The notes under the pieces were generated by a model that was not told the DNA's origin, did not search any database, and saw nothing but the letters and a program-made list of their open reading frames with translations. A stretch of DNA of 64,000 bases, from the NCBI RefSeq assembly GCF_006346315.1, contig NZ_VDMR01000002.1, forward strand, positions 372,001 through 436,000, read 5' to 3'. Made by a program: the position numbers and the translations under genes. Each line of letters begins with the position of its first letter. Position 1 is the stretch's first letter. This DNA comes from Nocardioides litoris. GTDB taxonomy: Bacteria; Actinomycetota; Actinomycetes; Propionibacteriales; Nocardioidaceae. Of this stretch, positions 53,033-61,066 are shown piece by piece.

Positions 53033-55201
53033 GTGACGCTGCTCTCACCCATCGCCATCGCCGAGGACCAGCGCGAGCTCGCCCAGGTGGCGGCCGACCT
53101 GCTCGAGCGCCGCGGCGCCCGCGCCGCGGGCCGGGCCCTGCTCGACGCGGAGGAGGAGAGCCTCCCGCCCTGGTGGGCCGAGACGTGCGAGCTCGGCTGG
53201 ACCGGGCTGCACCTGCCGGAGGAGCACGGCGGGTCCGGGTTCTCCCTGCTCGACCTGGCCGTGGTGGTGGAGCAGCACGGCCGCACCATCGCGCCCGGCC
53301 CTTTCGTCCCCACCGTGGCCGCGAGCGCGGCGCTGGCGGCCACCGCGACCGCCGAGCAGCAGGGGCGGTGGCTGCCCGGCCTCGCCGCCGGCACGACGGT
53401 CGGGGCCCTGGCCCTGGCCGGCGACCTCCGCCTCGACGGGTCCACCGCCAGCGGCGACGCGGGCCTCGTGCTCGGCGGCGGCCTCGCCGACCTGCTCGTG
53501 CTGCGGGCCGGTGACGACCTCGTCGTCGTCGAGGCCACCGCCGAGGGCGTCACCATCACCCGGCCGCAGTGCCTCGACCGCGGCCGCCGGTCTGCCCGCG
53601 TCACGCTCGACGGCGCGACCGTCGAGGTCGTGCCGGGGGCCGCGGCCACCGCCCGCGACCTGCGGCGCACGCTGCTGGCCGCCGAGGCGGCCGGCCTGGC
53701 CCGCACCGCGACCGAGGAGGCGGCGGCGTACGCCCGGGAGCGCCAGCAGTTCGGCCGCCCCATCGCGATGTTCCAGGCCGTCAAGCACCACTGCGCCGAC
53801 ATGGCCGCCGCCACCGAGCTGACCACCGCGGCCGCCTGGGACGCCGCCCGCGCCGCGGCGTCCGGCGGCGACCAGCTCGCCTACGCCGCCGCGGTGGCCG
53901 CCACCGTGGCCGCCCCCGCGGTCGACCGGTGCGCCAACCTCGGCACCCAGGTCCACGGCGGCATCGCCATCACCTGGGAGCACGACGCCCACCTCGTCCA
54001 GCGCCGCGCCACCACGATCGCCCACCTCCTCGACGCCCCCACGGCCACCGACGACCTGTGCTCCACCGTGCGGGCCGGCACCGTCCGGGCCCGCGGCGTC
54101 GAGCTGCCGCCCGAGGCCGCGCAGGTGCGCGCGGAGGTGCGCGAGGTCGTCGCCGGCCTCGCCGACCTCGACGAGGCGCAGCAGCGCGACCGCCTCCTCG
54201 AGACCGGGTACGCCGTCCCGCACTGGCCCCGGCCCTGGGGCCGCGCCGCCGGGGCGGTCGAGCAGCTCGTCATCGAGCAGGAGCTCGCCGACGCGGGGGT
54301 CAGGCGGCCCTCGTACGGCATCACGTCCTGGAACGTCCTCACCGTCCTCCAGCACGGCACCCCCGAGCAGGCCGAGCGGTGGGTCGGCCCCGCGCTGCGC
54401 CAGGAGGAGCAGTGGTGCCAGCTCTTCAGCGAGCCCGCCGCGGGCTCCGACGCGGCCGGCGTGACCACCAGGGCCGTCCGCACCGACGGCGGCTGGGTGC
54501 TCGACGGCCAGAAGGTGTGGACCTCCGGCGCCCACCGCTCGGCCTGGGGCTTCGCCACCGTGCGCACCGACCCCGACGCGCCCAAGCACCGCGGCATCAC
54601 CACGATGGTCGTCGACATGCACGCCGACGGCGTCGAGGTGCGCCCCATCGTGCAGGCCAACGGCGCGTCCGACTTCAACGAGGTCTTCCTCACCGGCGTC
54701 CACGTGCCCGACGACCAGGTCGTCGGCGAGGTCGACCGGGGCTGGACCGTCGCCCGGGCCACGCTCGGCAACGAGAGCGTCAGCATCGGCGGCAGCGCCA
54801 CCAGCCTGTCCTTCCCCGCCGACCTCCTCCTCGCGGCACACGACGACCACCCCGACCGCCTCGTCGGCGGCAGCGCCCGCGTGGGCGCCTACGTCGCCGG
54901 GCTGCAGGCCGTCTCGCTGCTCGACCTGCGCAGCGCCCAGCGCTCGGTCGAGGGCGGCGAGCCCGGCCCGGAGGGCGCGATCACCAAGCTCGCGCTCTCC
55001 GAGCTCGGCCACGACGCCGCGGCGATCATGGCCGAGCTGGCCGGTGAGGAGGTGCTGCTCACCGAGGACGGCGGCGCGATGTCGAGCATGCTCGTGCTGA
55101 TGCACCGCGCGATCTCGATCGCCGGCGGCACCTCGGAGATCAAGCGCAACCAGATCGGCGAGCGCATCCTCGGCCTGCCCCGCGACCCGCTGCTGACCTG
55201 A
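53033..55201 (+). CDS. Two-domain (fused) acyl-CoA dehydrogenase, FadE34-like
   Basis: The 722-residue protein is two acyl-CoA dehydrogenase units in one chain. The first (about 1-340) carries GWTGLHLPEEHGGSG, REROQFGRP-type helix AYARERQQFGRPIAMFQ and QVHGGIAITWEHD. The second (about 350-722) carries QLFSEPAAGSDAAG, DGQKVWTSGAH and GGTSEIKRNQIGERILGLPRDP. The fused layout matches mycobacterial FadE34, an alpha/beta-subunit fusion acting on steroid side chains and similar branched acyl-CoAs. The exact substrate here is unknown; the leucine cluster next door suggests a branched acyl-CoA. Confidence 0.9.
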   Translation: MTLLSPIAIAEDQRELAQVAADLLERRGARAAGRALLDAEEESLPPWWAETCELGWTGLHLPEEHGGSGFSLLDLAVVVEQHGRTIAPGPFVPTVAASAALAATATAEQQGRWLPGLAAGTTVGALALAGDLRLDGSTASGDAGLVLGGGLADLLVLRAGDDLVVVEATAEGVTITRPQCLDRGRRSARVTLDGATVEVVPGAAATARDLRRTLLAAEAAGLARTATEEAAAYARERQQFGRPIAMFQAVKHHCADMAAATELTTAAAWDAARAAASGGDQLAYAAAVAATVAAPAVDRCANLGTQVHGGIAITWEHDAHLVQRRATTIAHLLDAPTATDDLCSTVRAGTVRARGVELPPEAAQVRAEVREVVAGLADLDEAQQRDRLLETGYAVPHWPRPWGRAAGAVEQLVIEQELADAGVRRPSYGITSWNVLTVLQHGTPEQAERWVGPALRQEEQWCQLFSEPAAGSDAAGVTTRAVRTDGGWVLDGQKVWTSGAHRSAWGFATVRTDPDAPKHRGITTMVVDMHADGVEVRPIVQANGASDFNEVFLTGVHVPDDQVVGEVDRGWTVARATLGNESVSIGGSATSLSFPADLLLAAHDDHPDRLVGGSARVGAYVAGLQAVSLLDLRSAQRSVEGGEPGPEGAITKLALSELGHDAAAIMAELAGEEVLLTEDGGAMSSMLVLMHRAISIAGGTSEIKRNQIGERILGLPRDPLLT

Positions 55202-55224
55202 CCCGCCTGACCCACCTGACCCGC
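55198..55224 (+). repeat. Three 9-bp repeats over the stop codon
   Basis: CTGACCCGC, CTGACCCAC and CTGACCCGC follow one another, with the stop TGA of the acyl-CoA dehydrogenase gene inside the first unit. A similar CTGACCC repeat begins at the DUF881 stop near 3860. Confidence 0.75.
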
Positions 55225-55227
55225 CGG

Positions 55228-55233
55228 TAGCCT
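55228..55233 (+). promoter_or_regulatory. -10 box for sulfotransferase operon, leaderless type
   Basis: TAGCCT lies 6 nt before the GTG at 55240. Confidence 0.6.
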
Positions 55234-55239
55234 GACCGC

Positions 55240-56340
55240 GTGAGCCGGAAGGTCTACCTCCACGTGGGGGCACCCAAGACCGGCACCACCTACCTGCAGG
55301 ACCGCCTGGCACTCAACGCGGCCACCCTCGCCGACCACGGCGTGCACTTCCCGAGCCGGCACGCCCTGGCCGACCCGGCGCTGAGCCAGTTCCGCGCCGC
55401 GATCGACCTGATGGGCCAGGACTGGGGTGGTCCGCCGGGCCACGCCAAGGGCGCCTGGCCCGCGCTCGTGCGCCGCATCGGCCGCCTCGAGGGCACCGTC
55501 GTGGTCAGCCACGAGGTGCTCGCCCCGGCCGCCGCCGAGCACGTGCAGCGCGCGATGGCCGACCTGACCGCACTCGGCGGCACCGAGGTCCACGTCGTCT
55601 ACTCCGTGCGCGACCCCGCCCGCCAGGTGCCGGCCGCGTGGCAGGAGGCGATCAAGCAGGGCGGCCTGTCGACCTACCGCCGCTACACGCGGCTGATGAC
55701 CCGCGGCAACATCTTCTTCGCCCGCGCCTTCGACCTGCCCCGGGTGCTCGAGACGTGGGGCAGCGGGCTGCCGCGCGACCGCGTCCACGTCGTCACCGTG
55801 CCGCAGGCGCGGGGCGACGAGCTGTGGCTGCGCTCGTGCGCCGCGCTCGGCATCGACCCCGCCTGGGCGCCGCGCGACAGCGAGGCCGTCAACCGGTCGA
55901 TGGGCGTCGCCGAGACCACGGTGCTCCGCCGCCTCAACCGCCGCCTCGAGGACGCCTCGCGCAAGGACGCCTCCTACGACCGCGTCGTCCGCGAGACCCT
56001 CGTCCAGGGGATGCTGGCCAACCGGCGCGGCACCCGCGTCCAGCTGCCGCCCGACATGCACCCGTGGGCCGTCGCCGAGGCCGAGCGCTGGACCGCCTGG
56101 CTGCGCGAGTCGGGCGTCCACGTCGTCGGCGACCTCGACGACCTCCTGCCCCGGCCCACCGACGCCGCGTCGTACGTCGACCCCGAGCGGGTCTCGCCCA
56201 AGGCCCAGCTCGGCGCCGCGCTCGACGCCCTCGCGGTGATGACCGGCGAGGCGGCCCGCCGCGACGACCCCGACGCCCGGCTGCGGGTGCGGCTGCGCGA
56301 GCGCGTGACCGACCGCCTCCACGACCGGCTGCGCCGATGA
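55240..56340 (+). CDS. Sulfotransferase family protein (first copy)
   Basis: This 366-residue cytoplasmic sulfotransferase has the PAPS 5'-phosphosulfate loop HVGAPKTGTTYLQ at about 7-19 and the 3'-phosphate segment VVYSVRDPARQVPAAWQE near 125. It transfers sulfate from PAPS to an unknown acceptor, by family precedent a glycan or glycolipid. It is the first gene of a three-gene unit with 4-bp overlaps. It is clearly related to the third gene of the unit (same opening RKVxLHVGxPKTGT), so the two are paralogues. Confidence 0.92.
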   Translation: MSRKVYLHVGAPKTGTTYLQDRLALNAATLADHGVHFPSRHALADPALSQFRAAIDLMGQDWGGPPGHAKGAWPALVRRIGRLEGTVVVSHEVLAPAAAEHVQRAMADLTALGGTEVHVVYSVRDPARQVPAAWQEAIKQGGLSTYRRYTRLMTRGNIFFARAFDLPRVLETWGSGLPRDRVHVVTVPQARGDELWLRSCAALGIDPAWAPRDSEAVNRSMGVAETTVLRRLNRRLEDASRKDASYDRVVRETLVQGMLANRRGTRVQLPPDMHPWAVAEAERWTAWLRESGVHVVGDLDDLLPRPTDAASYVDPERVSPKAQLGAALDALAVMTGEAARRDDPDARLRVRLRERVTDRLHDRLRR

Positions 56341-57488
56341 GCGACCCGACCGACCGGCCCGACGGGCCCGACGGGGCGGGGGAGCGCCGCGCCTGGGGCT
56401 GGGTGGCCTCCCTGCGCGCGGGCGGCACGACCCCGTGGGCCGACTGGCGCGACGAGGCCGAGCGCGGCAGCCGCTTCCTGCCCGGCGCCCAGCAGCTCGA
56501 GCTCCTGCGCCGGGTCAACCTGCTCGGGCGACCGGGTCCCGCGCTGGTCGAGCGGGTGCTGGCCGCCAGTGCCCCCGGCCGCGGCCGCCCCGACCTGCTG
56601 CTGGCCGGGGCGAGCCGGCCGACGTCGTACGGCCCGCGTCCGGTCGATCCCGGCGACCTGCCCGCCACCGAGCTGCTCCGCGTCGCCACCAACCTGATCG
56701 CCGAGGACGTCGTCGCGGCCGGGCTGCCGGAGGTCCAGGTGCCGCGGCTCAACCGGCCGTGGCGGCCCTACGAGGTCGCCGGCGTGCGCTGGCTGGCCGG
56801 GCCCGTGCGCGACCAGATGGTCCGGCGCGGACGGCGGCCCGGTGGCCGCGGGTTCGTCGCGACCATCGTCGGGGCCGACGTCGCGACGATGGTCGAGCTG
56901 GCCTGGGTCTCGCGCTGCTTCGACGAGGGTGGCCCCGACTGGTCGTCGTGGATCGGCGGCGCCACCCGGCGGCCGACGCCGCCGCCGCGCGCCGACCTGC
57001 CCGACATGGCCGCCACCTGGGCCGGTGGCCTCGGCGCCCACCGGGTGCAGGTCGTGCTCGACCACGACCGGCTGCCCTACGCCCTGGGCACCCGCCGGGC
57101 CCTCGCGCCCGCCCCGGTGCCGTCGGCCGACGCGGCCGAGCTGGCCCGCTGGGTGACCGCCCCGCTCGGGCTGCTCGTGCTGCCCCAGGAGCAGGCCGAG
57201 CTCCTCCGCCGCACCCTGCTGCCCTGGCTGCTGCGCCACCCCGGGCCGCCCGTGCGCCTCGACGTCGAGCAGCGGGCCTGGGCCGCCGACCTGGCCGGGC
57301 GCATGGCGCGCACCCTCCGCGACGCTGAGTACGCTGTGCTCGGCAGCACCGACCTGCTGGTGCCGGCGCCCGCGGCGCGCACCCAGGGCTCGGCCGGCCC
57401 CGACGACGACCGGGTGCTCGAGCTCGCGGTCCGGCTGCTGCTGGAGCGCGGCGAGCGGACGACAGGAGCGGCGGTGGCACGCAGGTGA
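56337..57488 (+). CDS. Unrecognised protein between two sulfotransferases
   Basis: This 383-residue protein starts ATG overlapping the first sulfotransferase stop and ends overlapping the second one's start. It opens with an acidic Asp/Pro/Gly-rich tail, then WGWVASLRAGGTTPWADWRDEA and PGAQQLELLRRVNLLG. The middle has RWLAGPVRDQMVRRGRRPGG and MVELAWVSRCFDEGGPDWSSWI, and the end LLVLPQEQAELLRRTLLPWLL. There is no signal peptide, span or catalytic motif. No family was recognised. Its place suggests a role with the sulfotransferases, for example as acceptor-handling partner. Confidence 0.8.
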   Translation: MSDPTDRPDGPDGAGERRAWGWVASLRAGGTTPWADWRDEAERGSRFLPGAQQLELLRRVNLLGRPGPALVERVLAASAPGRGRPDLLLAGASRPTSYGPRPVDPGDLPATELLRVATNLIAEDVVAAGLPEVQVPRLNRPWRPYEVAGVRWLAGPVRDQMVRRGRRPGGRGFVATIVGADVATMVELAWVSRCFDEGGPDWSSWIGGATRRPTPPPRADLPDMAATWAGGLGAHRVQVVLDHDRLPYALGTRRALAPAPVPSADAAELARWVTAPLGLLVLPQEQAELLRRTLLPWLLRHPGPPVRLDVEQRAWAADLAGRMARTLRDAEYAVLGSTDLLVPAPAARTQGSAGPDDDRVLELAVRLLLERGERTTGAAVARR

Positions 57489-58702
57489 CACGCAAGGTGG
57501 TCCTCCACGTCGGCACGCCGAAGACCGGCACGTCGTACGTCCAGGACGTGTTGTTCAAGAACCGGCCGACCCTGCTCGAGCACGGCATCCTCTACCCCGC
57601 GGAGCGGTTCGACGCGCACTTCCTGGCCGCGCTCGACCTGATGCGGCTGCCGTGGGGCGGGCTGCAGAGCGAGGCCATCGGCGCCTGGGACCGGCTCGCC
57701 GCCACCGTGCGCGCCCATCCCGGCACCGCGATCATCAGCCACGAGATCCTGGCCACCGCCTCCCGCTCGCAGGTCGGCCGCGCCCTCGACTCCCTCGGCC
57801 TCGGTCGGGCCGACGAGCCCGAGATCCACGTGGTGCTCTCGGTGCGCGACCTGGTGCGCCAGATCCCCGCGGAGTGGCAGGAGAACGTCAAGCACCGCCG
57901 GACGTTCACCTACGAGCGGTTCCTCGAGCTGATCCGCGACCCCGAGCGGGAGAGCCGCATCGCCACCTGGTTCTGGGGCGTGCAGGAGATCCCCGACATC
58001 CTCGACCGCTGGGCGGGCGACCTCCCGCCCGAGCGGGTCCACCTCGTGACCGTGCCGCCGCCGGGCGGCGCCCCCGACCTGCTGTGGAAGCGGTTCAGCC
58101 GGGCCCTGGGGCTCGACGGCATCGACCTCGACCTCCAGACCGACCGGTCCAACCCCTCGCTGGGCGTCCCGGAGATCGCGCTGGTGCGCCGCATCAACCG
58201 GATGACCAACAAGGAGCTCGCACCCGCGCACTACCGACCGCTCGTGCGCGAGATGCTGGCCCACCAGACCCTCTCCCAGCGGCGCGACTCGCCCCGGCTG
58301 AGCCTGCCCCCCGACCTGCGGCCGTGGGTCGAGGAGCTCGAGCGGAGCTGGGTCGCGGAGGTCTCGCGCCGCGGGTACGACGTCGTCGGCGACGTCGAGG
58401 AGCTCGTCGGCACCACGACGCAGCGCTGGGCCGACCCCGACAAGCCGGCCGAGAAGGCCGTGGCGTGGGCCGGCCTCGACGCCATCCGGGTGCTGCTGCT
58501 CGACAACGCCCGGCTGATGGGCGAGGAGGAGCGGCTGCGCGCCGAGCTCGACGAGGCCCGCGCGGCCCTCGAGCGCGCCTACCTCCGCCCGACGTACAAG
58601 GCCCGCGAGAAGGTCGTGCGCCGCCTCGAGACCAGCGAGGGCGGCCGCAAGGTGATGGCGGGCTACCGCGCCTTGCGCGGCAGGAGCTCCCGCTCGGCGT
58701 AG
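57485..58702 (+). CDS. Sulfotransferase family protein (second copy)
   Basis: The 405-residue paralogue of the first sulfotransferase has HVGTPKTGTSYVQ at 8-20 as the PAPS loop and VVLSVRDLVRQIPAEWQENVKHRRTFTYERFLELI for the 3'-phosphate contact. The C-terminal 80 residues add a helical, charged extension (LMGEEERLRAELDEARAALERAYLRP) absent from the first copy. It starts GTG overlapping the preceding gene. Its last 40 bp overlap the convergent EcsC-like gene. Confidence 0.92.
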   Translation: MTRKVVLHVGTPKTGTSYVQDVLFKNRPTLLEHGILYPAERFDAHFLAALDLMRLPWGGLQSEAIGAWDRLAATVRAHPGTAIISHEILATASRSQVGRALDSLGLGRADEPEIHVVLSVRDLVRQIPAEWQENVKHRRTFTYERFLELIRDPERESRIATWFWGVQEIPDILDRWAGDLPPERVHLVTVPPPGGAPDLLWKRFSRALGLDGIDLDLQTDRSNPSLGVPEIALVRRINRMTNKELAPAHYRPLVREMLAHQTLSQRRDSPRLSLPPDLRPWVEELERSWVAEVSRRGYDVVGDVEELVGTTTQRWADPDKPAEKAVAWAGLDAIRVLLLDNARLMGEEERLRAELDEARAALERAYLRPTYKAREKVVRRLETSEGGRKVMAGYRALRGRSSRSA

Positions 58703-59355
58703 CGGCCCACCTGGAAGGTCGCCCACCCGTCGGCGCCGCCGCCGACGACGCCACCGAGCCCCGGCACCCGCCGGCCGACGCTGGCCGCGAGGCGGCGACC
58801 GGTGAGCCGGCTGATGAGGTGGCGGGCCACCGCGGTGGAGACGGTCGCGTCGATGGTGGCGTCGTGCACGGGCGCGGTGGCCAGGGCCATCGGCGGCGCC
58901 GGCAGCGTCCGGGACGCGACCAGCCGGGTCACCTGCTCCTCGCCGAGGAGCGTCGTCAGCACGGCGTTGTGGGTGCGCGGGTCGGTGAGGTCGTAGCCCC
59001 GCAGGTGGGCCACGCCCGCCACCATCCGGCACTGGATGAGCGCGAGACCGGCCAGGTTGGCCGGCACCGCGACCGGCATCGTCACCAGGCCGCCCAGGTT
59101 GGTCAGGAAGCCCGACCCGCCGGCGTACCGGGTGTGCTGGTCGACCAGGGCTCGAGCCGCCGCGCCCACGTCACCGTCGCGGTCGTCGCGGTAGCGCTCG
59201 GCCGTGGTGCGGGCCGGCGGCAGCGGACCGGCGCCGTCGAGCGCCCGCTGCAGCGCCTCGCGGACGAAGGAGGTGGTCAGCCCGGGCGCGACGTCGGTGA
59301 CCCGTGGCGCCAGCGCGGCGCCGAGCTGCTTGCCGATGGTCCGGGAGACACCCAT
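58663..59355 (-). CDS. EcsC family protein
   Basis: This 230-residue protein starts MGVSRTIGKQLG. It resembles the EcsC family: GGLVTMPVAVPANLAGLALIQCRMVAGVAHLRGYDLTDP (helices and a hydrophobic stretch), LTTLLGEEQV, and a C-terminal Gly-rich segment (VPGLGGVVGGGADGWATFQVG). The role of EcsC is not settled; Bacillus EcsC belongs to an ABC exporter locus. Its 3' end overlaps the sulfotransferase 3' end by 40 bp on the opposite strand. Confidence 0.82.
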   Translation of the reverse strand: MGVSRTIGKQLGAALAPRVTDVAPGLTTSFVREALQRALDGAGPLPPARTTAERYRDDRDGDVGAAARALVDQHTRYAGGSGFLTNLGGLVTMPVAVPANLAGLALIQCRMVAGVAHLRGYDLTDPRTHNAVLTTLLGEEQVTRLVASRTLPAPPMALATAPVHDATIDATVSTAVARHLISRLTGRRLAASVGRRVPGLGGVVGGGADGWATFQVGRYAERELLPRKAR

Positions 59356-59361
59356 GCCCCG

Positions 59362-59402
59362 ATCGTAGGTGGACCACGGGCGGGCGCCCCGGGGCCTACG
59401 CT
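59362..59402. promoter_or_regulatory. Divergent leaderless promoters of the EcsC-like gene and aat
   Basis: The minus-strand TACGAT (59367-59362) lies 6 nt before the ATG at 59355. The plus-strand TACGCT (59397-59402) lies 6 nt before the ATG at 59409. The whole intergenic space is 53 bp. Confidence 0.6.
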
Positions 59403-59408
59403 CGCCCC

Positions 59409-60122
59409 ATGCCCGTCGAGCCCCCGCCCTCCCGCTGGGTCCTGCCCGGTCGGGAGTCGCTGGTCGCGGCCGACGACGACGAGGCCGACGACCTCGTCGG
59501 GGTCGGGGCCGACCTGGAGCCGGGCACCGTGCTCGCGGCCTACCGCTCCGGGCTGTTCCCGATGCCGCTGGGCGAGCCGGGTGCGCTGGCCTCCCGGCTC
59601 GGTCGTGACCCCGTCGGCTGGTGGTCACCGGTCGAGCGCGGCGTCATCGAGCTCGACGGCCTGAAGGTCTCCCGGTCGCTGCGGCGGGCCTGCCGCGACT
59701 TCGAGGTGCGGGTCGACACCGCCTTCGAGGAGGTGATCGACGCCTGTGCCGACCCCGACCGGCCGCACGGCTGGATCGACCGGCGCATCCGGGCGGCGTA
59801 CTGCCGGCTGCACGAGCTGGGCTGGGCGCACTCGGTGGAGACCTGGCGCGACGGCCGGCTCGAGGGCGGGCTCTACGGCCTCGCCATCGGGGGCCTGTTC
59901 GCCGGGGAGTCGATGTTCCACCGGGCGCGCGACGCCTCCAAGGTCGCACTCGTCGGGCTGCTCGACGTGCTGCGCGACGAGCACGCGGCCGACCGCCTGG
60001 TCGACGTGCAGTGGGTGACCCCGCACCTGGCGTCGCTGGGCGCCGTCGAGCTCGACCGCGACGCCTACCTCGACCGGCTGCCCGGCCTGCTCGACGTCCC
60101 GCTGCCGGAGCCCTGGCGGTAG
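59409..60122 (+). CDS. aat: Leucyl/phenylalanyl-tRNA--protein transferase
   Basis: The 237-residue GNAT-fold enzyme attaches Leu or Phe to N-terminal Arg/Lys of proteins, the N-degron tag read by ClpS. Family motifs are visible: AAYRSGLFPMP, WWSPVERGVIEL, HGWIDRRIRAAYCRLHELGWAHSVE and LYGLAIGGLFAGESMFHRARDASKVAL. It has a leaderless promoter and sits alone, convergent with the rhodanese gene. Confidence 0.96.
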   Translation: MPVEPPPSRWVLPGRESLVAADDDEADDLVGVGADLEPGTVLAAYRSGLFPMPLGEPGALASRLGRDPVGWWSPVERGVIELDGLKVSRSLRRACRDFEVRVDTAFEEVIDACADPDRPHGWIDRRIRAAYCRLHELGWAHSVETWRDGRLEGGLYGLAIGGLFAGESMFHRARDASKVALVGLLDVLRDEHAADRLVDVQWVTPHLASLGAVELDRDAYLDRLPGLLDVPLPEPWR

Positions 60123-60151
60123 TCGGGCCGGACGGGGCAGGTCGGACGAGG

Positions 60152-60487
60152 TCAGACCACCGCGGGCGGCTGGCCCGTCTCGCTCACCATCGGTCGGCCC
60201 GCGGCCTCCCACTCGAGCATGCCGCCGTCGAGGTTGACCACGTCGTGGCCCTGCTGGTGCAGCCAGGCCACCGCCTGCCCCGACCGGCCGCCGACCTTGC
60301 AGACCACCAGGACCTGGCCCTCGGGGAGCTCGTCGAGGCGCTGCGTCAGCTCGCCGAGCGGCACGTGCTGCGCGCCCTCGATGTGCCCGGCGTCCCACTC
60401 CACCTGCTCGCGCACGTCGAGGACGTGCAGGCCCTCGGGCAGCGGGTCGGGGACCCCGGACATCGACACGGTGGGCACGGCAGGCAC
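60152..60487 (-). CDS. Single-domain rhodanese-like protein
   Basis: The 111-residue protein is one rhodanese domain: LHVLDVREQVEWDAGHIEGAQHVPL and the active-site loop CKVGGRSG with Cys63. It could transfer persulfide sulfur; stand-alone GlpE-like forms act on thiosulfate. The start is GTG 60487. Confidence 0.92.
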   Translation of the reverse strand: MPAVPTVSMSGVPDPLPEGLHVLDVREQVEWDAGHIEGAQHVPLGELTQRLDELPEGQVLVVCKVGGRSGQAVAWLHQQGHDVVNLDGGMLEWEAAGRPMVSETGQPPAVV

Positions 60488-60493
60488 GTCCCC

Positions 60494-60499
60494 AGCGTA
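60494..60499 (-). promoter_or_regulatory. -10 box for rhodanese gene, leaderless type
   Basis: TACGCT on the minus strand lies 6 nt before the GTG at 60487. Confidence 0.6.
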
Positions 60500-60516
60500 C
60501 GGCGGCGGGGCCGGGC

Positions 60517-60900
60517 TCAGTCGGCCAGGCGGTCGCCGAGCAGGCCGAGGAACTCGTCGGCCCAGGCCACGTCGCGCGCCAGCCGGGCCCGCCGCTCCCG
60601 GGTCTCGGCGAGCACGGCCTGCAGCCGGTTAGTGGCGCCCCGGTCCCCGCCCGCGGCCAGCGCCTCCACGTCGGCGAGCACCGCCTTCATCTCCTCCAGG
60701 CTGAACCCGAGCGGCTTCATCCGCCGCACGAAGAGGATCTTCTGGACGTCGTCCTCGGTGTAGAGCCGGAACCCGCCCTCGGTGCGCGCCGAGGGCGTGA
60801 TCAGCCCGACCTCCTCCCAGTGCCGCAGGCTGCGCAGCGAGAGCTCGGTGCGGGCCGCGACCTCGCCGATGTGCACGGCAGCGGTGTCGTGGGCACCCAC
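60517..60900 (-). CDS. MerR family transcriptional regulator
   Basis: This 127-residue protein starts at GTG (VGAHDTAAVHIGEV) with GAGAGGAG upstream. The winged helix-turn-helix is typical (IGEVAARTELSLRSLRHWEEVGLITPSARTEGGFRLYTEDDVQKILFVRRMKPLGFSLEEM is the domain span). A short coiled-coil follows. There are no Cys residues, so metal or redox sensing by thiols is unlikely. It is divergent from the SulP gene and probably controls it. Confidence 0.92.
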   Translation of the reverse strand: MGAHDTAAVHIGEVAARTELSLRSLRHWEEVGLITPSARTEGGFRLYTEDDVQKILFVRRMKPLGFSLEEMKAVLADVEALAAGGDRGATNRLQAVLAETRERRARLARDVAWADEFLGLLGDRLAD

Positions 60901-60924
60901 GGGCGGCTCCTCTCGATGCGGGAC

Positions 60925-60949
60925 CAACCCTCACGCGGCGGTAGGGTTG
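60925..60949. promoter_or_regulatory. Inverted repeat between merR and sulP
   Basis: CAACCCT (60925-60931) and AGGGTTG (60943-60949) form a perfect 7-11-7 inverted repeat. A plus-strand TAGGGT (60942-60947) within it could be a -10 for the SulP transcript. MerR proteins act on dyads inside the promoter spacer, so this is the best operator candidate. Confidence 0.5.
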
Positions 60950-61066
60950 ACGTCGTCCACGGCGGCCGACCTCGTGCCGCCGTCCCCCATGGTGGCGCAA
61001 CCCGTGCGTCCGGTCACCGGTCGCGCCCCTCCCCGCTCGTCCCGCGCCCCGTCCTGGAGTCCTGCC

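Noticed and set aside
60990..61066. Upstream ATG at 60990 as SulP start
   Set aside because: The added 26 residues are Pro/Arg/Ser-rich and not typical of SulP N-termini; the GTG at 61067 has a proper ribosome site.
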